Shown one piece after another: positions 1 to 63,098 of a stretch of DNA of 64,000 nucleotides (position 1 is its first letter; every line of letters begins with the position of its first letter). The DNA is from Norana najaformis. Its lineage: Eukaryota; Annelida; Clitellata; Crassiclitellata; Hormogastridae. The notes beneath the pieces are model-generated. The model ran no database searches. It was not told the origin of the DNA and worked only from the letters and a program-made list of their open reading frames with translations. The position numbers and the translations under genes were made by a program. The stretch lies in assembly GCA_964023275.1 (NCBI GenBank), contig OZ029917.1, forward strand, positions 19,902,488-19,966,487. The letters run 5' to 3'.

Positions 1-290
1 GGCTGCAGACTGCTGTGTTCGGCTAATCATGGTGACTTGCTTGTCTCATTGGCTCAAACAGCCACGGCTCAATGCAGAAGTTTTGCTGTGGCTGGCCCCA
101 GATCTTGGAACTGCTTGCCTGTTGAGCTGTGGCATGAACTTCTCAGCCTTTCTCCTCCTCTCTTCAGCAAGCGCTTAAAGACCTACTTGTTCCCCAGTGG
201 TTCTGGGTCGTCGAGCTGGGAGCGGCTCTGATGAGTATACCTTGAAGTGACGTTTTATAAATTTTTGATTACGATGATGATCATGAGATG
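1..290 (+). mobile_element. 3' end of a CR1/L2-type LINE (reverse transcriptase C-terminus), truncated
   Basis: Frame 1 is open from the window edge to a stop at 229-231. It reads as the conserved tail after the reverse transcriptase of APE-type LINEs: NHGDLLV, then RSFAVAGPRSWNCLP, then a final FSKRLKTYLF. The family pattern is RSFSVAGPxLWNSLPxxL...FKxxLKTHLF. The sequence just after the stop (TGACGTTTTATAAATTTTTG) resembles the GCGCTTTATAAAT-type 3' tail of such elements. The 5' part lies outside the window. This is a fossil fragment, not a host gene. Confidence 0.72.
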
Positions 291-3200
291 ATGGTGAGTT
301 GATGATGGGATGTGATATTAGAAATGGCTTCATGTAGTCAGAAGTTAAAATATCATGCTGAACAACCAAACAGCTGTGTTTAAAAGTATTAGGAGTCTTG
401 TGCTTGGAAAGAGAGATCTAGGAATGTAGCTTTATGACCTTTGATTTCCCCAGCTCATCACTTTCCCCAGCTCATCACTTGGCCAGGAGCAAGCCATCTC
501 ACCTTTGGATCCCGTGTGACAGAATAGACCCACTCATGGCAGAATCCAGAGAACTCTGCTTTGAATACTCTGTCGTGCTTTCAAAGTTACTTGTGGTGTT
601 GCTTCTCTGCCACTCCAAGAAATGCTTTCTGGTGCATGAAATACGGGTGCTTAATTACTGTGTATAATATAAGGTTATATGCAGTATGGTCTGCATTATA
701 AAATTGCCTGTATTTCTATTTGAACATTCTCTTACTAAGATCAGTTCTTGCGCATAATTTATCCGCTTAAGTGTGAGAGAGAATGTCTTTTTCCATGAAT
801 GAAGCTGACATGTTATATAAGAATTTAAAAGACAGCTGCTTGGAATAGATTTTTTGAGGACTTGACAGATTCGTTCGTTGATAGTTTTCTGAGGTCGGTT
901 GCTCAACCTTGTTGAAAGTGGTGAGTCTTCGGATGATTCTCTGATGTGTTGACAATGTGGAGTAGTTGAAAGAGCATAGAACTTACGGCTGGTGAGTGCT
1001 TTTTTCTGCAAAACTCCAGGAATATTTCTGTGTGGAAGAACTGGTTGAAATGTTTTGATGTTTAGGAATAGATGGCTGTGCTGTAAAAGCACAGGGCAAT
1101 TGCAGAACCTGTTGTGCTTGATTGCACTAATATTAATGTTTTTTTGGTGAAGGGCCAGCATGAAATTTCATCTTTTTGATAGATGCCAATTTAGATTGCT
1201 CTGACTTACGTTGCTTACAGTATATTTACTAAGTGAATGAGTGAAGTGAGTGGATTTACTGAGTGAATGAGTGTGGTGAGTGGATGAGGTGGGTGTTGTG
1301 AGTTGATTTGTTCAGTGGGTGTGGTGAGTGGAAAGTTTGAAGATGAGAAAAGGTGCTGATGCTAATTGCCTTTTGGCAATACATACAAGATGCCAGTTAT
1401 TCCAGGCAGCCTAGTGGTAATTCTCCGGCCTTTTGCTGTTGCTTTTGGGGTTGAACTGTAGTTTTTGCATGAAACTGACAAGTCAACAAAATGGTACGAC
1501 CTCTATCTGTTTGTGTCTATTCCTGGTTCTGTTTACTTCACTTGTTCTTTCTGTCTCGCTGTTTCTGTCTCTTTGTTCTGTATCCTGTCTGTGTCTCTGT
1601 CTGTTTCGTCCTGTCTGCCCCATCTCTTTCTCTACAAATTCTTTTGTTTGTCTCTTGGTTTGTTTGTTATTTACATGATTTCTGCCATCAAATCCTCTTT
1701 CATTCGCCTGTGAATTTCTTTCTTCTGACAGTTTTTCTTTATCTAAGCTTGCAACTGACATCTGAAGCTTTTCATTGGCTGTCTTGTGAGAGTGGCAGGG
1801 CAATCCCACTGGATCATTGCCTTCACTGACTTGTTGCAGGGGTATTGTGGCAGCTAAATTAGTGCTAGCAAATACTGGGTTTAACCTTAGTGCACTACTC
1901 GTGAAAGTGTAATTTAAATATGTCTTATTTGAAGTTGGATAGGGAAGAAGTAAATCTGGAATGAAATGTAACAATGATAATTCAGTGGTTTGATTATTAG
2001 GAATATAATTAACTTGTGAATTATGTAAAACCTATGTTGAACTATGTACAGTAGCTTTGATATTTGTGGGTAAATGATCGGTATGAATTATCTCGTATTA
2101 TACCTGCATACAGATACACACAAAATATCATACTTAGTATAAAATGTTGTGCTTGGCTGGTTGGCTTAGTTTAGAGAGATCATGGGGAACATTCAGCACA
2201 GATTGGCTTGTTTTCAAGTCCAATAGCCAATTAATGCATTTTCCTTTTAGGGCTACATTCTTCATTGGCAGACTCTGTCACCAGCAACCCATACCAACTG
2301 TGACTATAAACATATTTTGCTACAGCTGACAGTTTTTTACTGATTTGTTGCAGTGCTGTGTGGTATTGATTTAAGCCACGATTTAATATGCATTTCCCAC
2401 TCGGCAGCAGTCAGATAAGAGCTATCAGCACTGTTGACACTGCTGGGTAGTCTTTTATCGGCTGTTAATGCTGTTGTGTCTAAGTTTAGAACCATACTGA
2501 TGCTTGTTATCGATTTTATCGAGGTGTTCGCTTTTATTTGCTCCTATTAACCCTCTGTGTCACGATTCAGAGCTCAGTTGCTTGATATGGTGGCAATCCA
2601 GTTTAAAAACTGTATTCATCTAGTTTTTCTGACTTCATTCCTTTTGCATTGGAAGAGACACTGAGCTCTTTCTGTTGGGCCGAGGCAGTCATACAGGGAG
2701 GAGGAACGGGCATTATTTGAAACAGGGCAGTAGAAGGGCATTGAGAAGCAGGCAGTTGGCAGAGCAAAGTTTCTTCAGAAGACAAGTACACTGAATTTGT
2801 AGAAGTAGGTGCTTCTACGAAAGAAGCTGGGCAGCTGGCTGATGCAATGCACTGAGCTGAAGAAGGGCAGAGTTTATAATAAGGCAGTCGATGAAGCCAG
2901 GCAGTGGCTCAATGAAGAATTTGACTGAATCAAGGCAGTAGCATCATCAAGGCTCTGGATTAAACCAAAAACAAGTAACCAGTGACTGAGGCACGGCAGT
3001 TGCTAAAGAGGGAAGTTACTTTTAAAAATTTACACTTACGTATAACATGTTTAAATTAAAAAGCTGACTATGAACAACAAAGTCCTTAGTTCTGGTGTTA
3101 TGTAGGTCACCTGTAGGCCTCTCTTCTGTGTGCTCTACTAACCTAGTACTGTGGTTAGCACATGTTCCATTTACATAATGTGATCAGTAAGCCAGAATTA

Positions 3201-3719
3201 ATGATGCCGCTGAATTTTAAGAAACAGTCCTCAGGTCATTTTGCCTGCCACCATTGCCTCTTCACAAAGGTTTTGATTTAATACCTCCTTACCCAAAAGT
3301 GGTAATCAAGAATTTAAATTGGGTTTGCTACTGTTAAGGTTGAATGAATGTTACCAAAAACTGGCTGTTATTATAAGTTTCTTACTTTCAAAGGGACCAG
3401 GCAGTAAAGGCCCTTAAGGAGATGTACACAGTTGAACCGGATCTTTGGCTGTGTTCATTTAATGTCTGCCCTAGAACAAATCCAGGACTTCATTACACAG
3501 CATACAATGTTTACAGTGGTTGAAGTTTTGCCCTGTTCTCTCTGAGTTGGCTATGAAGGGGGGAGGCTGTGTAGCTGATTTATGCTCTGAAAACAAACTG
3601 TTCTAATGTAGCGCTCTGTAATTCTTGGACGTCCTTATGGACATGTATAGAATTTTGTCGTTACATTATAGTACATTCATTTTTCACTAATACACGTGAT
3701 CTGTTTCGTTAAGGATCCC
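291..3719. other. non-coding stretch, presumed SERCA intron 1
   Basis: No exon of any recognisable gene was found here. The SERCA first coding exon (about 118 nt in relatives) was searched for by its expected N-terminal sense and not found, so it probably lies upstream. Contents: a short tandem duplication of CCCCAGCTCATCACTT near 449-480, a degenerate GAGTGAATGAGTG-type repeat (about 1225-1335), CT-rich low complexity (about 1530-1670) and a scattered GGCAGT motif array (about 2685-3005). A 168-codon minus-strand ORF at 655-1161 resembles nothing I know and is judged to be chance. Confidence 0.5.
2685..3005. repeat. diverged array of GGCAGT-containing purine-rich units
   Basis: The hexamer GGCAGT (or GGCAGC/GGCAGA) recurs at irregular intervals of roughly 20-45 bases, often followed or preceded by GAAG (for example GGCAGTAGAAG, GGCAGTCGATGAAG, GGCAGTGGCTCAATGAAG). 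This looks like a decayed minisatellite. It has no consistent reading frame. Confidence 0.4.
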
Positions 3720-3890
3720 ATATATCTAATCTAATCTAATATAATCACATCTAGTTTCATCTAATAACTTCTGTAGTGCCCTTATCATAAAGCATAAGGC
3801 ATTAGTTGATAGTCGTTTAAGTGCAACTGTAGTAAACAGTTGTAGTCTGTTGGAGAAGTCAAAATCTGATATAAATTTATATGATTACAT
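3720..3890 (-). mobile_element. LINE 3' tail, minus strand, (TTAGA)n-terminated family
   Basis: The segment begins with ATCTAATCTAATCTAAT, the reverse complement of an ATTAG-repeat tail. It continues as the reverse complement of the same 3' sequence seen at 32100-32225 and 33060-33235 (ACTTCTGTAGTGCCCTTATC, then AAGGCATTAGTTGATAGTCG, then TTGGAGAAGTC). It is a 5'-truncated insertion of the LINE family annotated at 30640, 31622 and 33030. Confidence 0.65.
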
Positions 3891-3920
3891 TCACTTTTCT
3901 TTCATTTTTCGATTCACAGG

Positions 3921-4092
3921 AACCTCCTTATAAGACTGTCTTTCGGAGCCAAGGCCAAGGATCGACTTGTAACACGATTGTGATTATTATGAAGTTTATT
4001 TCTGAAGCTCAACTAATTTTGGATCCATGTTCCTGACTGTGTTATATTAGAATCCGTGTTATAACAAAGCGTGTTAGAAGAAGGTTCTGGTG
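3921..4092 (+). mobile_element. small TA-flanked MITE, diverged copy 1
   Basis: The right half aligns with the MITE copies at 50634-50805 and 52320-52451. The shared run is CAACTAATTTTGGATCCATG, then GTGTTATATTAGAATCCGTG, then GTTATAA, ending CTGGTG just before TA at 4093-4094. The left boundary is uncertain. It lies just upstream of the SERCA microexon. Confidence 0.5.
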
Positions 4093-4169
4093 TACTAAAA
4101 TGATGTCATTTAAACTGGTTAACTGACTGAACATTCTGCTGATAAATGTTTTTTATTTTATATTTTCAG

Positions 4170-35862
<31,693 letters not shown>

Positions 35863-36855
35863 ACAATGCTACTGATGACGACCGTGATGAAACCCGATGC
35901 TGTAACTGGTTGCTGTGTTGCTGCATCAGTTAATTCCTCCTGCATGGAAGTTGTCACTCCTTCTAGGACAGAGTGATGAATAACTAAGCGCCCTTAACTT
36001 GTTTCAACCCACGAGTCTTTTGCCAATTTCTTCCTACCAGTTTGTTTTCCAGTGTTTTTTTACACAATTTGTTGTTCGTGATTGCGGATATTTAGAGTGT
36101 TTTTAATACATTTTTATAAAACTGTAAGCAATTTATGTGTAAATATTAGTTTCTCACAGTGATCTTCATTCAATTTGTTGTTGTTTTTATATTCATTTTT
36201 CGTGCTCTCATTTCATTGGTCCTCAATCTGTTGCATGTATGGGCAGTGTTGGCGTGCTGCTTCGAGTGTGTGAAAACAGTATTCAGAGCGGCTTCTGCAA
36301 ACGGAAAGTTGTGAAATGTTTTTTATAATTGCTGCAGTTATGTTTTCTCTGTCGAGTCTCATTATTTGACTGTTGTCAAGTATTCCCAACTTGAAATTCA
36401 GTGACTTTGAAACTTACGGACACACAGCACAGTGCTGTGGAAATGCTTTTGAGCATGCAATCATGACAACCTTTCGTTCAACTTCAAACGCTGGAAATGT
36501 CCCATCAGTGTGTAACTGTTCTAATTAACATTTCAGCATCAACTTTCTGAAACCCATCATGGTATGCCAGTAACTTGCAGCAAACCTATGCAAAATTTTC
36601 GATTAGTTGCTGGAACAACAGAACCATTTTAATGGAAACTTGCCCACTCTAGCATTTCGTGTTTCTCTTCGGATCTTAGGTTAGTTTCTGCAATGTTGGG
36701 AAATTTCGCCATGCAGCTGGATATTGTGATTCAAGGAGAACTCCATCAAGGAATGCACACTGAGAGATTCAGAAGACTTTTCTGTTAAATATGATTTAAG
36801 TGACATTGCTAATGTCACAGTAGAATCCATGGCAATAAAAGACTCTTAAAACAGT
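35863..36855 (+). other. SERCA 3' untranslated region
   Basis: No ORF or repeat. An AATAAA at 36834-36839 followed by a GT-rich stretch (GTGATTGTGTGTTG) is a plausible cleavage/polyadenylation signal. Confidence 0.6.
36834..36839 (+). terminator. candidate SERCA poly(A) signal
   Basis: AATAAA with a downstream GU-rich element 10-25 nt later, about 970 nt past the stop codon. Confidence 0.6.
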
Positions 36856-38149
36856 GATTGTGTGTTGACTTTAAACAATATTTGTTCTGTACTTTGTTTG
36901 TATTTTACATTTATACTGCATGTTTCTAAAGTAAAGTCTGCCATATCTCCTATAGAGGGAAACACAGGGAGGCATTTATTTCCTTTTCTTAGACAATGGA
37001 GCTGGTGGTGGACGAATCCCAAAGTCCTGGACCAGATCCAAGACAGGGCAATAAAGCTCCGGTAAGTAAGAAGGCATATCAGCCAGAAATCCAACAGATC
37101 TGGGAAACCAGAAGTTGAGCAAGCGAGTTTAAGCTGGTGAGTCTTAAGTTTGTACCTGAATCACAATGAATGTTCCAACCGTTTAATCTGCTCTAAAGAG
37201 AAGGCTGCATATAGGTGATGCTCCAGTAATAAATTCTACTAACATGGCACAGACAGAGTGCCTGCCAGCAGTAGTGAATGTATGGGAACAGGACTGCAAC
37301 TGGCACAGCTGATAAAACAAAAGCTACATACAAGGTTTATATGCTGAGCCATGGTTAATGCCCTTCCATGAGTACTGAGGATTCGTAGTAACTGGACATT
37401 TACCTTGCTGTACCAATATACAAAATATAATGAAATTCTCAACCATCATGTCCAGTGTTTAGTTATTTGCTCTTGGCTGATCAGGGAGTCTTTTATATCA
37501 GGAACAAAACTCCACTTCTATTGGCGCCATTCAGTTGTCATGCAGAGCAGTCCTCTCATATTCTTTATGCTATGAACATGTCTGAATAAACATACTTTCT
37601 AGGTTTCAAGCAACTGGTATAGTTTTGGGTTGTTCATCAGAAAGCCTTCTAATGCTTTGCCTACTCTTGCTTACGTGCCTTTGTAGAAATTCCTCACAGG
37701 CCAGAATAATGGTCTTTGGGTGGGACTTCATGGTGTTTATCTTCAATGTGCCTGCCTTCATTAAGCAAAGCACCAAGCCACCACCCATGTTGTGTTACTG
37801 ACCAGAGCAAGTGCAACATGTCGGATGGAAAAACACGTGACCAGTTGCAAATTTTAATTTTACACTGGTCTGCAGCATGCAGATCAGTATGGAGCAGTGT
37901 AAGAATTATGGCATGACTATTTTACAGCACAGTACCCGCTGAATTTGTGATGAACTTATCAATCATCCAGTTTAAAGCAAGCAGCAACAAAGGCAAACTT
38001 TGTACATGAAGGTAACCAGTAATTTTTCTTGTTTCTTGCAAAACATCATTTTGCAAGAATCATTTTGATACAGTCTTATGCTCTTCAGTCTCTGTGGATT
38101 TTGCTTCTGAACATCCAAAGCCTATAGTTCTCGTCTTCTTGCTCTTCTG
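36856..38149 (-). other. convergent intergenic spacer including the DHX38 3' UTR
   Basis: Lies between two genes that meet tail to tail. On the minus strand AATAAA occurs at 36974-36979 and ATTAAA near 37853-37858; either could end the DHX38 transcript. A LINE-tail-like fragment in reverse orientation (GAAACCAGAAG, then TTAAGTTTGTACCTGAATCA) lies at about 37080-37200. No coding sequence is recognised. Confidence 0.45.
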
Positions 38150-59883
<21,734 letters not shown>

Positions 59884-60273
59884 GAAACCTTATTAGACAA
59901 AAATTGAAAATTATATTAAGTGCAATGTAACAAAACACAAAAATTAAACAACACTCCTTCAAGAAATGCACCCAATTTAGTACTGGCTAATAGCTCAGTG
60001 AACTGTTTAAAGTTAAAGCGTAAGTAACACAGGTGTTTAGAAACATGTGAGAATTAAGAAGAAAGCCATAACACAACCAAAAGCAAATAATGTATGGAGG
60101 AGATGCGAGTAAACAAAACAACAAATCACATCAGGCACATAAAAGTGGGATTAACAGCTAATTAAATCAGGAGGTAAACACGAAGAATCGACAGCTTGTC
60201 ATCGCCCGACTTAAAAACAATATGGCCACTGCAGACTGCAAAGAAATTAAGAGTGCTGCTGCATATCGGACAT

Positions 60274-60606
60274 ACTCCCAGTTAATAAGTAAGTAATCAG
60301 ACTCAGAATGACATGTGCAGCGCAATAAAAACTATTTGTGTTGCTTTGCAAGGAATCACTGCGGCGGTGAGGTTGTATCACTTCTTGTTTGTTGTGGTTT
60401 TGAAGATTTCCTTGTAATATTTGTTATATTTTTGCCATGCCATGAATGGTCATTATAGATACTGTAGATATACTGAGCACCACAATACCCAATTTACCCA
60501 GTGTCTTAATTTATTGGCACAAATAAAAATATTTTATAAACTTTTAGTTAGTGTCTGCTACTTACGGATGCTCACTTATTAACTCACTTACTTATTAACT
60601 GGGAGT
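60274..60606. mobile_element. 333-bp TIR MITE upstream of DHX38
   Basis: A perfect 21-bp inverted repeat begins ACTCCCAGTTAATAAG at 60274-60294 and is inverted at 60586-60606. A second AGTTAATAAGTGAG copy lies just inside the right end. No ORF. Its near end is about 390 bp upstream of the DHX38 start codon. Confidence 0.8.
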
Positions 60607-60703
60607 GCTTTAACTAGGCGATCGCAAACGGCCGATTCTATATGTTCACCGAAAAGGGAAGGACATGCAACAGTACCACACAGGCTACACGGATAGCGGT
60701 CAC

Positions 60704-60771
60704 AACACTCTGTGTTCCCTAATGGTTTATCACCTACAACACTTTGTGTTCCCTAATGGTTTATCACCTAC
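60704..60771 (+). repeat. two-copy 34-bp tandem duplication
   Basis: AACACTCTGTGTTCCCTAAT plus GGTTTATCACCTAC is repeated immediately with one change. Confidence 0.9.
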
Positions 60772-61524
60772 ATTGTTGTTTTCCCTGAGCGTCTGTGAAA
60801 ATGCTAATCCCAGCGACTTAGCTTCCTTTGGGTGCTACAGAAATATCGATTTTACGATTACGATTGCGTATTCGAGGCAATCAAATACTTAACCTGTAAC
60901 TTCAAAGGTGTTTAACTACACTGCTTGCATGGTATTCACTAACACTGACTCTTCCTTCGCTTTTTATAAGCCGTGATACATGCAATCACACACACAACCT
61001 TACAATTTTTACATCATAATATTCCATCAGATGATAAGCAACTTTACATCCTGTAATATCGCTCACACAAACCAAGTCATTCAAAACGTTATTTCGCGTT
61101 GTGCGATTCATTGGGATTTTAAACAGTTGGACGACATTAAATCACGTTACCGAAACTTTAAATAGTTACCTTGTCAGGAGTTTTGTTCTCGTATACCGCA
61201 ATATAATTTTTAACGACTACTCTACATGATATACGTCGTGTTACCCAACTGTTTTTAACGGTATGTGAGCAATTAAGCAGTAAGTATGTATATCATGCAT
61301 TTTATCAACATAAACGCCAATCAACAGGTGGGTGATATCACAACAGAGGTTGACACCAATACGACACCAAGCGAGGTTAAGAACGGTATTCTGTGGCGAA
61401 AGTGTGAGACGAAAAGTATGTTAGCGTGGTTAGCTACACGTGTATGCCTACGCGACTCTTTGGGTAACGATGCCCGTTCAAGTTCAGGTCGTAACTTATT
61501 TAAGAGATTTGAATCTCGGGCAAT

Positions 61525-61642
61525 CACGGTCCGTACACGGGTTCCTTAAATGGTGAGGTGTCCATTCAAACTGGCAGCGGTGGTGGAGGACCTCACCCGA
61601 TTAATTCATTGAAAATGAGCAGGGTCGTGGTCATACGGTCGC
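61525..61642 (+). repeat. 118-bp duplicated segment, copy 1
   Basis: From CACGGTCCGTACACGGG through GGCAGCGGTGGTGGAGGA to CATACGGTCGC. GC-rich relative to its surroundings and about 85% identical by eye to 61752-61869, the same length to the base. Confidence 0.88.
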
Positions 61643-61751
61643 CAGAAGTCACGTGGAAACTGGTGGATGGTGGGTGAGGTTGGGGTGGGTTGGCGACCAT
61701 CGCATTCAGTTTGCACATGGACACTTGGAAGGCTAGCGACGCCACTCCTAG

Positions 61752-61869
61752 CACGGTCCGTACATGGGGACCTTAAATGGCTTGGCGCCCACTCAAACGG
61801 GCAGCGGTGGTGGAGGATCTCGCCCGAAAAATTCATTGAAAATGAGCAGGGTTGAGGCCATACGGTCGC
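61752..61869 (+). repeat. 118-bp duplicated segment, copy 2
   Basis: From CACGGTCCGTACATGGG to CATACGGTCGC, offset 227 bp from copy 1 in the same orientation. Unrelated sequence separates the copies. Confidence 0.88.
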
Positions 61870-62340
61870 TATATAAAAACCTGTACAGTTACACACGAAG
61901 CCCATATGGCAACAGCCTCGTGTCCTACTGTATCCACCGTCCATATGTAGCACATAATTATCAAGCCCATATGGGAGTATTAAATGGGCACAGCCCCATT
62001 GGCACGAGTCAGGTTGTGGGGACTGTTACCAATTCTCGTCAACTTTTTTCTGGCTTTTGCTACTGAGTAAAGTTGAAACTGAAAATTCATAGAAAATTTC
62101 CAGATCGTTTTAGGGAGATGGGAATAGGAGCATTTGACTATTTAAGTTCAAAGCTATCACCAAGTAACATTTGCTGACATTCGGTAACAGTTCCCAAAAC
62201 CCGACTTGTACCGCGCCAGTTTAGGTCCCAGACCATGCTAGCCCAACTTAGTGTTTTTTTAAGGTAGCACCCATATAAATGCAAGGTGAGAGCCACTGAG
62301 GTATGCATTTAAAAAATGCTGTAGATCAGTTTCATATGAC

Positions 62341-62420
62341 TGGTCCAGAATCAGAACCCAGGTTGCAGAGGTGAAAATTCGACGAGCTAGAAGCTCAGTC
62401 TGTGTGCCACCCCACCTCCT
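62341..62420 (-). repeat. possible tRNA-derived SINE fragment
   Basis: The minus strand contains CACCTCTGCAACCTGGGTTC and TGATTCTGG, matching part of the fragment at 17219-17330; the second half resembles a B box. Confidence 0.35.
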
Positions 62421-62929
62421 GATCTAGCTTGAGAAGATGAGATATAATCTCAGAAAGCATATGGGACCTGAGACGATGAGCAAGAGCTAGTACAGCAAGT
62501 AAATTGTATACTCTGGTTACTCTGGGGTAGCCTACTTTATAAATTGTTTTGTTGCATTATATTATTTACTACACCTACAGAAACGATTAAATGCAAACAA
62601 TTCATTTTAAAAATCAGTTTTATTAACAAAGAACTTCTCAAACACCTAGTAAATAATTTCAACAACATAATTTTTCATTTAATTATTTCAGCTATAAAGC
62701 TACAACCAATTCACAAAGGTTCCACATAGTTAGATGCCTAACATACTTGACAAAACTCTGCAATGTTCAATTCCATTCACAACTAACTTTCAATAGTTCT
62801 TTTAAAATCATAAACAAGCAGAAATTACACAACATATAACATTCTATGTACTAAATCCACATAAAGCAGTGAATTAAGAAACTGACTTACATTATTAATG
62901 AAATTAAAGCAAGTAGCAAAAATGTTTCC

Positions 62930-62935
62930 TTTATT
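62930..62935 (-). terminator. candidate poly(A) signal of the hillarin-like gene
   Basis: AATAAA on the minus strand, about 165 nt after the stop codon. A further AATAAA lies near 62610. Confidence 0.45.
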
Positions 62936-63098
62936 GGGATAATGTAAGCAAGCAATTGTCAACACACTTCTGCAAACGAATCAAGAAATAGTTCTTAATT
63001 TTAAAATGCTGTCAACAGTAAATTACTTTTTGATGCTGCATATTATCTCTCAAAGTTTGAGAGACAATAAAACCAATACCACATACCAAACATTTTCT

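Larger units (their letters stand above)
59884..63098. other. intergenic region between DHX38 and the hillarin-like gene
   Basis: Both genes read on the minus strand, so this holds the DHX38 promoter side and the 3' UTR of the hillarin-like gene. It contains the TIR element 60274-60606, a 34-bp tandem (60704-60771), the 118-bp duplicated segment (61525-61869), CCCATATG-rich sequence (61898-61970) and a SINE-like segment (62341-62420). No gene is recognised. Confidence 0.55.

Noticed and set aside
228-255. CTGATGAG...GAAG near the LINE tail as a ribozyme
   Set aside because: It is the LINE stop codon region, and the GAAA box is missing.
655-1161. 168-codon minus-strand ORF
   Set aside because: No recognisable domain, composition like the surrounding intron, and no repeat or promoter context.
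1483-1974. 163-codon minus-strand ORF rich in R, E and N
   Set aside because: Produced by a CT-rich low-complexity stretch on the plus strand, which gives long open frames without coding meaning.
35874-35905. CTGATGA...GAAAC in the SERCA last exon/3' UTR, resembling a hammerhead ribozyme core
   Set aside because: The ten bases between the two core boxes cannot form stem II and no matching stem I/III pair is evident.
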